Positions 19,744-30,037 of a DNA stretch of 64,000 nucleotides are shown one piece after another (within the stretch, counting starts at the first letter, position 1; the number at the start of each line of letters is the position of its first letter). The stretch covers positions 1 to 64,000 of the forward strand of contig KV919080.1 of NCBI GenBank assembly GCA_002049455.2, read 5' to 3'. The position numbers and the translations under genes were made by a program. Source of the stretch: Porphyra umbilicalis. Taxonomy: Eukaryota; Rhodophyta; Bangiophyceae; Bangiales; Bangiaceae. The notes beneath the pieces were generated by a model. The model saw only the letters and a program-made list of their open reading frames with translations. It searched no databases and was not told where the DNA came from.

Positions 19744-20469
19744 TTACTCAGAGGCCGTTGAGCGCTGCGCGCGTGACGTGACGGTCGGGTCATCAAAAAA
19801 GCGCTGCACGTCATCATCCCCACGTCGCAGCTCGACGATGAATTGACGCATCGAAGCACACACCGAGGGTAAATTCAAGCCGACGCTCTCCGCACACTCC
19901 ATCAGTGCCGCGTGCACCTGCGCACACGTAAGCTCCGCACAAGTCATGGATGCACCTGTGTATACCATCCCCGGTCCAACAAACTTGTTCATAGCAGCCT
20001 TAACTACAGAGAGCTCCGGCCCGTCCGAAAGAGCGACGTACCTCTGCAACGCACGCTTCAGGTCCCGCCCCTTTGCGTTGAAAAATGGGTTGGCGCTGCC
20101 CAGCACCTCCTCAGAACCACTCGAGCGGCCGCCGCTCAAACCGGCCTCCTGGTTCCGCCGCCGGGCACCCGACCGCGTGCCGGCGGAGTACTTCAGCGCC
20201 TCTGTTACGGCCTTCTTCAAAGCGTCAATCACCGTATTTCTGGCCCGACCCGCCTCCACTTCCGCCCCAACAGGCCCCAGGATTGGCTGACATCTGCCAC
20301 CTGCCGGTTGAGTGGTAAAATCGGACACAAAAGTTCCCATCGCGCGCGCCGCAGCACAAGGAGCCCCCTCGTCCTCCAAGGCCGCCGCCACACCCCCCGC
20401 CATTCCCACGGCCGGGGATGCCGCCGCTCCACCCAGCCCGGTGAGGTCGACGAAATTCGACCGCGCCAC
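19744..20469 (-). CDS. Hypothetical protein in repeat-rich DNA
   Basis: A 241-codon frame starting MARSNFVDLTGLGGAA. Its composition is protein-like (mixed, not the Arg/Pro runs of shadow frames), with segments such as LKRALQRYVALSDGPEL and MRQFIVELRRGDDDVQRFF. I do not recognise a domain. The frame just upstream (to about 20918) also reads a plausible peptide in another phase (KRCLFVELKDQWKNAKIFNM), so the real gene may continue there through an intron or a broken frame. It sits between a tandem repeat and one of two direct repeats, so it may belong to a mobile element. Confidence 0.35.
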   Translation of the reverse strand: MARSNFVDLTGLGGAAASPAVGMAGGVAAALEDEGAPCAAARAMGTFVSDFTTQPAGGRCQPILGPVGAEVEAGRARNTVIDALKKAVTEALKYSAGTRSGARRRNQEAGLSGGRSSGSEEVLGSANPFFNAKGRDLKRALQRYVALSDGPELSVVKAAMNKFVGPGMVYTGASMTCAELTCAQVHAALMECAESVGLNLPSVCASMRQFIVELRRGDDDVQRFFDDPTVTSRAQRSTASE

Positions 20470-21066
20470 GTGGACCCCAAATCGATCGCCGTCCTCCCGG
20501 ACGATCTCGGCGAGCGTACGCTTGTTCCCCTCAGCCGCCTCCTTTTTACTGTGCTCAGTGGGAGGAAGGTGGCGGAGCTCTCGTTCGTGTACAAAAATAC
20601 CATCAAGTCCATGTTAAAGATCTTCGCGTTCTTCCATTGGTCCTTCAGTTCGACGAACAGGCACCGTTTCGCCGGCACAATAGCCACGGATACAGTATGT
20701 TCGTACTCAGGATGCACAACAGCCCCCGACCAGACGCAAGAGGGTTGAAAGAAAAGCCACGTACCCATCATCAATGACAAGCATTTCAATACCCGCCTGC
20801 GCATCCGCCTTGGCGCAGTCCACGGTGGATGAGTGGGACACTTCAAAGTAGGTAGCTTCCCACTACGAGGACAAGAGGTCGAGCAAAAATGGGAGCCGAC
20901 GAAGCAGACAGAGAGCACGAGGCGCGGAGCAATAACGATACGTGTGGTATTAATAACGCTGGTTCAATTACCAGTGTATTTGGACCGACCGTAGCCAAGC
21001 AATAAAGCGAGTTCTATCGCCGTCGTGGCGAGGAAGAAAGACCTTTCGTTGAAGAGCATCCGATGG

Positions 21067-21338
21067 GGAGCCGGGTGGTGCCCACGACGGCGACCCTAGA
21101 CCCATGGTGATTTAATATGAACGAGGGCACTGGTCGATCGACCGTCCGATCAGAAGCGATCGTAATGAGTGCCGGCAGACAGATAAGACAGGCAAGCAAA
21201 CGAACAATAAAAATTGAACAATGCGGAAGTAACCCCCAAAAGGACATGCCACAGGCCAATTCCCACAGTACGTGGGCTTTGGCCAGTCAAGGGGGCTACC
21301 TGTGGCAATTTGCCAATTGCGGGCGAAGATATGCTACA
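21067..21338. repeat. 272-bp direct repeat, copy A
   Basis: About 90% identical to 24903-25175, same orientation. Both contain ggagccgggtggtgcccacg, a degenerate gatcgacc/gatcagaa stretch, acaataaaaattgaacaatg, and end ggcgaagatatgctaca. No gene inside. Confidence 0.8.
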
Positions 21339-21944
21339 TACCTCCAACGCGAGATTTGAACCGTCCCGGTGAGATCCGAGGATGGTGACACCCGATTGGG
21401 CGGTCGCGGACTCTTACAGGCCCATGCGGGCGTAACCGCCCGGGCCGCGGGAGTCGTGAAGGGGCGCCGATCCGTCCCGATCGGGGGGAGGTGGCGGTTC
21501 GCCGGCGTTGGCCGCGACCGTCCGACCACGCACGCGCGTGCGTGTGTGGCGAGCAGTTTGCGCTGCGGGTCAGATCGACGCTTACGCGTAAGCACTCCCG
21601 CGCAGGCGGGTCTACGCATGAGTGCGGGTGAGGGGGCCGGGTGCGGGGTGTTGGGTGCCGGGGTTAAGACCCGAGGGTGTTGAGGCGTGTCGTGCAGCAC
21701 GTGCTGGGGGTACCGTCTTCGGTGCCGGGAGGCGCAAGCTTCGTCGGGGTTTGACTACCCCGGCGAAAAGGCGAAAGCCGGGACGCGGGTCCGTGGTGCC
21801 GAGGGGGTGCGTACCCTGCGGCCGGTTGACACCGTTTCTTGCGCGGGCTGGCGAGTTGTCGGGAAGGGGCTCCCCCGTGTCATCGTGCTTGCGCACAGGT
21901 TGAGGCCTAACGGCATTGCTTAAGTTGGGGAGCGCCACCGTGAG
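21339..21944. other. Spacer between direct repeats
   Basis: No gene supported. Starts with cctccaacgcgagatttgaacc, which contains the complement of a tRNA T-loop consensus (ggttcaaat); this could be chance. Confidence 0.4.
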
Positions 21945-22571
21945 GTGGGCAACCGCGAGGTTGAGGACCCGGTGAGTGTGGGCGAGGGGCCGGGAGGAGC
22001 GGCATGCCCTGCGGCGGTGACAAGGGCGGCAAGGTTGGTGCCGCGGGCGGCAAGCCCGGTGGCTGCGCGCCAGCGCGGCAAGGGCGGAAAGGCCGACGGC
22101 GCGGGCGACAAGCCTGGCGGCGCAGGTGGCAAGCCCGGCGGCAAAGCGCGGCGGCGGCAAGGGCGGCAAGGCCGGGAGCACGGGCAAGGGCGGCACCGGC
22201 CGGCGGCGCGGGCGGTTTGCCTTGCGGCGCGGGCGACAAGGGCCGGCGGCGCGGGCGCCAAGCCCGGCGGCTACGTACGGAGGCGGCAAGGGTTAACACC
22301 CAGGTACACCAGTATGGTCAATCCCGCGGCGATGGCGGTAGACGGCGGCAACGTCAACGGCGAGGCGCACGTGGCTCACGCCGTTGCGGGTGACGGACCC
22401 GATGTCGATCGGTCCACCGACCCGGAGATGTTGCGCCAGTTTCGACCTAGCGGCTTGTTCTACGTGCACGTTGGCCCGACCGAGGTGGTCGATGGGATCC
22501 CGGCCATTGCTGCCCAGAGTCTGTGCGACGTTTGCGTCCGCAACCTGTGGGGGAAACCCCCTCTCCTCTGA
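21945..22571 (+). CDS. Hypothetical basic GGKPGG-repeat protein
   Basis: A 208-codon frame. The first two thirds are Gly/Lys/Arg/Ala repeats around KPGG (DKPGGAGGKPGG and similar); the same repeat is readable in more than one frame, so this part is weak evidence for coding. The last 85 residues are non-repetitive (EVVDGIPAIAAQSLCDVCVRNLWG) and look like a small folded domain with a CDVC pair. No family recognised. It lies inside the 3.6-kb segment bounded by the 272-bp direct repeats. Confidence 0.3.
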   Translation: MGNREVEDPVSVGEGPGGAACPAAVTRAARLVPRAASPVAARQRGKGGKADGAGDKPGGAGGKPGGKARRRQGRQGREHGQGRHRPAARAVCLAARATRAGGAGAKPGGYVRRRQGLTPRYTSMVNPAAMAVDGGNVNGEAHVAHAVAGDGPDVDRSTDPEMLRQFRPSGLFYVHVGPTEVVDGIPAIAAQSLCDVCVRNLWGKPPLL

Positions 22572-22831
22572 TAACGCGATCCCCCCGGTATGAGCCGGGG
22601 GAGGGGCCGCGAGCACACACGCAATGCCCCTAGAGGGAGCAGTGTGCGGCGCCCCTTCGGCGCGCCTGCCAGGTGGGGTTTAGGGCCGCCCCCGAGGCTT
22701 ACATCCCCCTCCCCCAGAGGGCGAGTGGGGCAGGGCCTGATGCGGACGAGGGGCCACGCGACCCCTCGATCCGGGCCCCCTAGAGGGGCCTGGAAGCTTG
22801 TGGAAGCTCCTTTGACCGGGGAAAAGCCTGG

Positions 22832-22852
22832 GGCCGAGATAAGATCTCGGCC
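22832..22852. repeat. Perfect 9-bp hairpin
   Basis: GGCCGAGAT-AAG-ATCTCGGCC. It is followed 98 bp later by a larger hairpin (22950-22994). Confidence 0.6.
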
Positions 22853-22949
22853 ACTATCGATATCCCACGAGGACTTCGATCGGAGACTTGAAAATACAGG
22901 GATAAGTCCCTAGTGATGTATTGGGCAATTTCAGTCCAAGCTGGCTTAA

Positions 22950-22994
22950 ATCCAGGGACCATATCTCTCTTCCAGTGGAAGGGGGTCCCTGGAT
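22950..22994. repeat. Hairpin with 11-bp stem
   Basis: The stem ATCCAGGGACC / GGTCCCTGGAT is perfect. The loop contains a second small inverted repeat (cttccagtggaag). It lies about 120 bp upstream of the next open frame. Confidence 0.6.
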
Positions 22995-23116
22995 CCTTGG
23001 CAGGGGCCACCAGGACCCCTCATCCGGGACCGCGGCCCGCCGGGCCCCGGGCCCCCTACGACCGTCTCTTCCTGGGTCGGTATTGTGCACGTCCTGCGTC
23101 TTGTTTCTGAGGTTAT

Positions 23117-24112
23117 ATGAGTGTATGCTTTGGGGCCATCGTGCGTACTCGAATATATCAGCGTTGCGTTTGCGTTAGTTCCGGCGTTCTGGTGCGCTCC
23201 GCGCCCTGTGATCCATGCGTTTGTGTTCTTTCTCCTTTGTGTCGCGCCGCATCCTGTACTGGGTTTTCTGACGGGGCGGTGCTCCGTCGGCTTTGCGGGC
23301 AGAAACCACTACACAACCGCGCTAGCGCGCACACTCGGCGTACCCACTCGCGGTACGAGGCCCTGCCGGGCTTTATCGACGTGTTGGCCGAAACCGGCAC
23401 GCCGAGCCATGCTGGTGACCGCGTGGCCGAGGTCCATGGGGACCCGTTCTTCGGGAACCAGGGGCCACAGCGCCGTATATACGAGGTCATGTCGTCTTGC
23501 AACGGGGTCATTCGGTATCAAGTGCCGTTAAACCCGTTTCACCGCTTGGTGTATACCAACGCTTTGTTGTTTCCGGTGAGAGGGACTGAGACATTCGAGG
23601 CGACGGCCAACCCGTTTTGCCGCTTGTTTCGGAACTGGCCAAAGGCCGTCTTCCTCGGGCGCTCGGTGGCCACAGACCTCGCGGTACCGATCGGCCACGA
23701 CGCCGGTTTGGCGGAGTACCTGGATCAGCTTACGCTGGTGGCGGCGGAGGAGAACGGCGCGGTCGATGAAGATCGAAGCCCTCTAATGAGCGAGCTACCG
23801 AACCCCTTTCGGCTGCCGCTATTCGCGACCGACAATCGCCGAGCGGCGGACACGCGGTTCTTCCGCGGGCGCGGGCTACTGCCGACGGAGTGGTCAGCCG
23901 GATTCCTCCGGGCGCTGAAGACGTTTAACTTGTATCGTTTGCTTCCGCCAGTCCCCAATTGGGAGCCCAAGACGGATCATTGGGTGGCGACCCCGGTGGT
24001 GGTGTCATACCTGGCGGACTCGTTGCGAAACGAATATAGCTCTGCTTGGCAGGTCGTTTACTCGGAGTACTACTGCAACCTGATTGCCGCGAGGGTTCGC
24101 ACCCTTCAATAG
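23117..24112 (+). pseudogene. Unknown protein of a repeat-bounded element, apparently broken
   Basis: A 331-codon frame whose C-terminal 230 residues have normal protein composition with clustered aromatic residues (NPFCRLFRNWPKAVFLGRS, RFFRGRGLLPTEWSAGFLRALKTFNLYRLL, SSAWQVVYSEYYCNLI). Protein-like sequence continues beyond the end of this frame, so the gene looks broken. The N-terminal 80 residues are Cys/Arg-rich and may not be coding. No domain recognised; I considered a transposase or a nucleocapsid-type protein and can support neither. It lies between the two 272-bp direct repeats, on the same strand as the preceding basic frame. Confidence 0.4.
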
Positions 24113-24327
24113 GACAAGGTCTTTTTCTGTCTGGACGAGAAGACGCTCCGTCACTTCGACGTCTTGGACACGTCCAAACTGCGCGACGCGCCTGACGGCG
24201 AGGCGGCACACGCCCTGAATGGCAAGATGCGCCGGGCCATGGAGAAGCCTGAGAAGGTGGATGTTCGCCAATCAGCTCATGACACCTACTCGACAGGCGA
24301 GATGCCCTTGAGTCCACTCCCAGTGTG

Positions 24328-24902
24328 AAGACAAGTATCTCATCTGTCTTCAGCTCTTATGCGCAAGACATGACATCCGACGAGCCCAGTTCGAAGAAGA
24401 TGCGGCTTACTGCCCGAGCCGATAGCGGTCGGATGGGTTCTTTTCATACCATTAGGTTCAACTCAGAGCGCTGATCACGATGATGTCAAAAAAATACGGT
24501 CCACCCAAGACTATCAACAAACGAACTCAGAGTATTTGGGTTGCCTTCGTTGACGGCAGACCTCGTGTTGTCCGGTCCTGCTGACCGCACATCATGCTTG
24601 TATGCGGACCCTCCTTTACCATATAGTTGCTGACGTCCAGAGCCGGCCCCCAAGGTGCTTGGAAACATAAGGGGCAAAAGGAGAGGCGGCAGGATGGCGG
24701 CACAGCGATCAAGAGCACGCTTCGGGATGATCCAGCGACGGGCGGACGTGGCGGCGAGGAAGACGGGCTGCCAAATCGCCGCTCCGACACGAGAGTGTCG
24801 ATCAGAGCCACTGGAGGCCACACCAGAATCGCGGCGCTTTCAAGCAACTTCTGTAATGGCATCTTGCTTTTCAAATACAAAAGAGCCACCTTTACTAGGC
24901 GT
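24328..24902. other. Spacer before direct repeat copy B
   Basis: No gene supported. Confidence 0.45.
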
Positions 24903-25175
24903 GGAGCCGGGTGGTGCCCACGACGGCGACCCCAGACCCATGGTGATTTAATCTAAACGAGGGCACTGGCCGATCGACCATCCGATCAGAAGTGGTCGTA
25001 ATGAGTGCCGGCAGATAGATAAGGCCGGCAAGAAAACGAACAATAAAAATTGAACAATGAAGGAAGTAACCACCCAAAGAGCATGCCACAGACTAATTCC
25101 CACAGTACGTGAGCTTTGGCCAGTCGAGGGGGCTATCTGTGGCAATTTGCCAATTGCGGGCGAAGATATGCTACA
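24903..25175. repeat. 272-bp direct repeat, copy B
   Basis: Partner of 21067-21338. The bases next to the two copies differ completely, so the boundaries are sharp at ggagcc and gctaca. With the preceding t this copy reads TG...CA, but copy A does not. No matching 5-bp duplication is seen outside the pair. Confidence 0.8.
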
Positions 25176-25359
25176 AGACGCGCCACAGACGCTGACTGGC
25201 GTCTAGTAACGCAAAGCAAAAGCGCTGGCGTCGGCACAATGCTGCAGCGGCAGACCAGGCGCCGGCGGCACTCCAACCGCGGCCACCGCCCCACCCCCCC
25301 CAACGTACCGTGTTCAAGACGATAGGCGACCGCTTCCCCCGCCACCGCGGCGGAATAAC

Positions 25360-27714
25360 GTGCTGGCGCACCAGCCGATGCATTTGGCGGCTCACCCCCC
25401 CAGTGCCGGTTGCCGAGTAGCACAGCCACTGCAGGCCAGCGCCTCGCTAAAGAATGCCGTTCCAGGCGAGCGCCAAGAGGCGCTCGGGCAAGCACGGCTT
25501 GATCCCGCAGCCGCTCTGAGCGTCCTTGAGCAGACGTATGCAACACTCAACGCGCCCCTCCTCGCCCGTGTGGACGCGTTGGTCAGCCGACATCTAATTG
25601 CGACCAGTCCAGAGGTGGTCACCGTCACGTTCGGGAACGGGCACAAGATGCGGTATCGACGCGAGATTGCGACACGTAAGGACACGGTCAAGCCTCGGCA
25701 GGCACGGCAGCGCCTCGCGCAGGCCGGAGAGGTCGTGTCCAAGATCTTGCGGGTGGATGCTGGCATGGCATCAGCTGCCTTAGAAAACGTGTGCTGCAGA
25801 GCTCGCACGAGTGGTGGCGTGGCGGTGGCGCCGAGCGCTGCCGTCTCAGCGCTTCCTCTGCGGCTGCAGTCGCAGTTTGCTGTGGACAACAACATCGGCG
25901 CTGCCACTTTCCAGCGCTTTCGCATGCTATCGGGCCCCAACCGCGGCCTCGCAAGCCCACTGGCGCTGCGCACGGATCTGAAGAGGGCGGCAGTGGAGGA
26001 GCGCAACCACGCCACGTCCAACGGACAAGGAGCCTACCTGTTCAGGCCGCGCGCGGCGGTGGAGGCGCTCATGTTCAACCTGCGCCGACAGGGGCAGTTC
26101 ATCGAGCGTTCGGGACGTGGAGCGGATGGGAGCGAGCTCGTGGCCATTCATGACTTTGAGGTGCAGACGACGGCCTCCATTCCACCTGCTTCCTGTGTGA
26201 AGGACGTCCACATTTGTTTTGGACTAGACAAGGGGGGCCTGCTGAGCTCTTGTAAAGCAGTGCTGTCCTGTGCCAACCAGCTTCACCCTTAAAGGCGTGG
26301 CAACTCTATTCTGTACGGCATCTTCCCCTGCTAGAAAGATGACTATGCGGCACTCACTCAAATGGCGGACGTCTACGTACCAGATCTAGAATCCATGCGG
26401 ACCAGTGGTTTGGATGTGGGTGGCTCACGTCGGGCGAAGCGTCTCATTCTATGCGGTGACTACGCCTTCATGACCTCGTGGCTCGGCCACAACGGGGCCA
26501 GCAGCTGTATGCCCTGTCTCTGGTGCACTGCGCTCCGGCGGCGGACACAACGCAACGGGCTACTCGTGGACAAATGGGGCAACATGCAAGATGGCAGCCT
26601 CGCATGAGGCGTTGCCAGAACCCGTGCACATTTCGAGGAGATGGCCTCCAAGTTTGCTGACGGCGGCAATGGCCCGCTTGCCACCACGATGGCGTTGGAC
26701 GAGCACTTCTCCATCGAAAACCGACCGCTGTTGGTCGTTGACCCCAGCAACATCTCCCCCATGCCTCTGCATCTCACGTTGGGAATCACGGGAGGCCTGC
26801 TACGGCTGGGGATTGAAGCAGTGTACTTCCATCATGGGCAGGCTCGAGCTCGCGCGTACGCTGTAGACCTGGCCTTGGGTCTACCATTTGTGGTGGGCGT
26901 CGCACCGAGACCCTACTTTGGCGGCGCATTCGAAGGCCGCCAGTGCCAATTGATTGCGCGGAGGCTGTCGGCTGTTGTCGAGCTGCTTGCAACGTATGTG
27001 CCCGCTGCGGACGCTGCGGCTTACGGCGCAGCATGTGGCACCTGGGCGGAGCTGCTGCCAGTGCTCATCTGGACAGGTGACAGCTCCACAGAGGACGCCA
27101 AATCGTTCCGAGCCGGCACTGCTCGGTTTGTGGATGGGCTGTGCGCGGCCTTCCCATGGTTTAGCGCCACACCTCAGCTTCACACGCTGTGCTGTCATGC
27201 ACCAGATTTCCTCGACTATTTTGGGAGCCTGGGTCGCTACAGCGAACAGGGGCTCGAGTCGTGGAACGGACACTTCAACAAGAATGCCGCACAGCACCCG
27301 GCTGACAGCTTTCTGGAAAGCTGCTTGTCCTACGTCAAGCGGTCGGCTGTCAGACGGGCACTCGGAAACGCCGCGTACCACCGTGGTGCAAAGCGGTATC
27401 CCGGAAAGGCGGGGCCTGGGACGCGGGACGCCAAGACACCTTTGGACAAGCGGACCTATACGGGTAAGGCGCTGACGGGCGCTTCTGGTGCCTCCGCCTC
27501 GTGTGTGCTGAAGCAGGGGGAGGAGCGTTGCAAGTGGGCAAACGACAACTTGGCAGCTGCTGCCAAGAAGATTGATGCTCATTGGAGGCGGGCCAAGCAG
27601 TCCCCGTCCCGCAAACACGTACCTGTCGATGACGAGGCATGGGACGAGGATGGGGATTACGGTGAGCTGATAGAGACAGAAACTGCTTGTTTGTTGGCTC
27701 TGCTAGAGGAGTAG
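25360..27714 (+). pseudogene. Large DDE-transposase-like gene of unnamed family, broken
   Basis: One reading phase of 785 codons interrupted by about three in-frame stops and no frameshift. Recognisable blocks in order are: HICFGLDKGGLLSSCK; GNSILYGIF; LILCGDYAFMTSWLGHNGAS with SCMPCLWC (a Cys pair); LVVDPSNISPMPLHLTLGI; QLHTLCCHAPDFLDYF; and GRYSEQGLESWNGHFNK. This order (DKGG, GDY-F, C-x2-C, P-LH, SEQ--E) is what I recall from large uncharacterised transposon proteins abundant in cnidarian and some protist genomes; I cannot name the superfamily. The Asp of DKGG, the Asp of GDY and the Glu of SEQGLE are candidate catalytic acids by inference. The C-terminus is acidic. The few breaks imply recent inactivation. 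The gene starts 184 bp after direct repeat copy B. Confidence 0.6.
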
Positions 27715-30037
27715 AAATTGATTGGTCCAGGGAGGTTGTGCGTGACTCGGAGGTTCTTGCCTGACTTCGGTCGTGCGCGGCGCGTGCTGTCCGATCCTTA
27801 CGTGGGACCACGCTAAGGAAAATCAGAATCGTTGGTCAATCTTCGGTGTGGAGCTTCGGAGTGTTCGACATGTGGACGTACCATCCCGTCTCAATCTGCG
27901 TTGGTGGCAGGGATGAGAGGGAATAATTATCATGTCATGGCTTCGACGATAAATGTGGAAGAATCATCCTAATCATCCGGTCTGTGGGATGATATCATCA
28001 CCACGTGGCTTCCTGACGCCTACGAGGTTGGACGATCCACTACTGTAGGGGGTGGACTGATGCGCACCTCCCTCGCCCCCCGGGCCTCCTCCCCATCCGG
28101 AACGGTCGCGGTCACGCCGATCAACTGTGGCGCGAGGATGACAGCGGCAAGGGACAGCAGCTGCAGAGCACAGTGCATGATCAGTCTACGCGTGCGACCA
28201 ATCCGGCCGCCGTAGTCGGCCGCAAGTGAAACGCCAGCAGGCAACATCGCACAGTCAGGCAGAGGACAAGGGGGCACAAGTGGCACAGGATGGGCCCCTC
28301 GGTTCTGTCCCCGAGTGCACCTAGTAGAGGCACACCTTGCTGTCACCTCGGGCAAGACGACAGCCTCGCCCTTGATGGTCCATGTTGCACGGAGAGATCG
28401 CCGTCGGCTGGGGTCAGCACGTCGGCAGTGTCTCAACGTCGCCTGACCTGCAGAGCGCACCAGCGGACCCCTTGGTGTGGCGCCACGTGGCGTACGATGG
28501 TTTTCATAATTATTGAGGCGAACTATTGATAATAGACCACATTCATGCTAATCATGGATGGTTTCTCCGAAAACGCTCATCCCTGGTTGGCGGGCCATCT
28601 CAGCGCGATTGTGAGAGGCCTGAGATCTCCGCGTAGCTATTTCGGGAAAGGTTACCAGAATTCAGATCCTATTCAGAAGATTCTGACAGTCGCGCAGCCA
28701 CCAATGAGAAGTACCCAATGCGGTTCGGTCTGACCGGGTGCCCAACCAGAGGCCAGGAAACGCTAAGACCGCTTTTGGGGTGTCTTAACTGGGTGTGGGA
28801 GGTGAAGGTGCCAGGGTTGTTGGGCGTGGGGTGCACGGTGGCCAATCTCCCATTGAGCAAGCCACAACTGGGACACCAGTCCGACGACGTCGACGGTGAC
28901 AATTTCAACATGGACACCGTCGTTGTAATCTCTCGATTTGGAATATGTAGTCGACTCAAAAAAGCTTTACGAATTCTCACATGTCTCAAACTGACTTCAG
29001 TCAAAGATTGACCGAAGCGGACCTCGTGGACTCTGGGAGTGCAAGAGGTCTGTCCCTATCCCTCGCTCATTCTCTTCACCTGATCTCTGTCAAAACACTT
29101 GCGGTGGACTGTGGCATCCCAGTCTGGTATCGGACGACCCCGCTGTCCCCGTCGTCGGTCTTTGACATGAGCTGCGGCACTGTTGGAGGCACCCTCGCCT
29201 TGCCAACGGCTACCGCGAGTGACGTTGGCGCTACGTGCCAATCCCGTCCCGGTACATACCACTTCCAAGCCCGGCAGACGGTGGCAGACGCGCTGTGGGC
29301 GGTAGAGGACAGCAAAAAAGACAGAAACAGGTCGATCGCGCAACGTCGGGCGGCCTCCATTCGCCAGGCGCCTCGCCCAGCGAAAACCGCCCGCCGTGCG
29401 CATGCCGCGGTCAGGGCGCACCGCGCTACTCCTGGGGCGTTGTAGAAGCGGCCTGCGCTCTACATTTTTTGTCTATTGTCAGTGGTTTCCGACAGAATGC
29501 GGTCACACGCTCGAGCGCGCAGCAGAGTGAGACGCTGCCCATTCCGGTCCCGGTCAAAGCTCTCAACCCGCGCCCATCGGGTGCGCGCGCTGCCTGCACA
29601 CCTTTGCACCTGTCGACTAGCGGTACTTCGAGCCCACCTGCTACCGCCACCGCACCCCGAGGCGAACACATCAAGGCGATTGCACGGCATCTGCCCTCCT
29701 CCATAGGCCTGCTGTCCCCAATTCCCTGCTGACGAGCGGTCCCGTCCACTGCTACGCTCCCCTCTGAGACCTCGTCACAAGGGCTACGCATTGAAGAGAT
29801 ACTCCCCCCTCTGCGACTTTGTCACAAGGGTCACGTGCTGAAGAGATGACTCCCTTTATCCTGGGGCCGAGCTCACCTCCCAGGGGGGACCCGCCACCGC
29901 CCCTCGCACGCCCCCAAATCTGCCCGCCGGCACGCGCGCTGCGCGTGGTACGTCGCGGCAGTCACCAACCACCCGCAACATGCTGCACTCTCGCACCCAC
30001 CCCCCGCTCCGCACTCCCCACCCGGGCCCGACCGCGC
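27715..30037. other. Gene-poor spacer
   Basis: 2.3 kb without a supported gene. AT-balanced to 29000, then more GC-rich. An imperfect tandem duplication of about 46 bp (tcacaaggg...gaagagat) lies at 29757-29848, just before the 3' flank of the secreted-protein gene. Frames of 95-165 codons exist but lack domains. Confidence 0.5.
29757..29848. repeat. Imperfect 46-bp tandem duplication
   Basis: Two copies of a unit reading ctcccctctg...gtcacaaggg...gaagagat, differing at roughly a fifth of positions. No other significance seen. Confidence 0.55.

Noticed and set aside
21067-25175. Reading the 272-bp direct repeats as the long terminal repeats of an LTR element
   Set aside because: Only one copy has TG...CA ends, no 5-bp duplication surrounds the pair, no polypurine tract precedes copy B, and no reverse transcriptase or integrase is recognisable inside. 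Left as an unclassified repeat pair.
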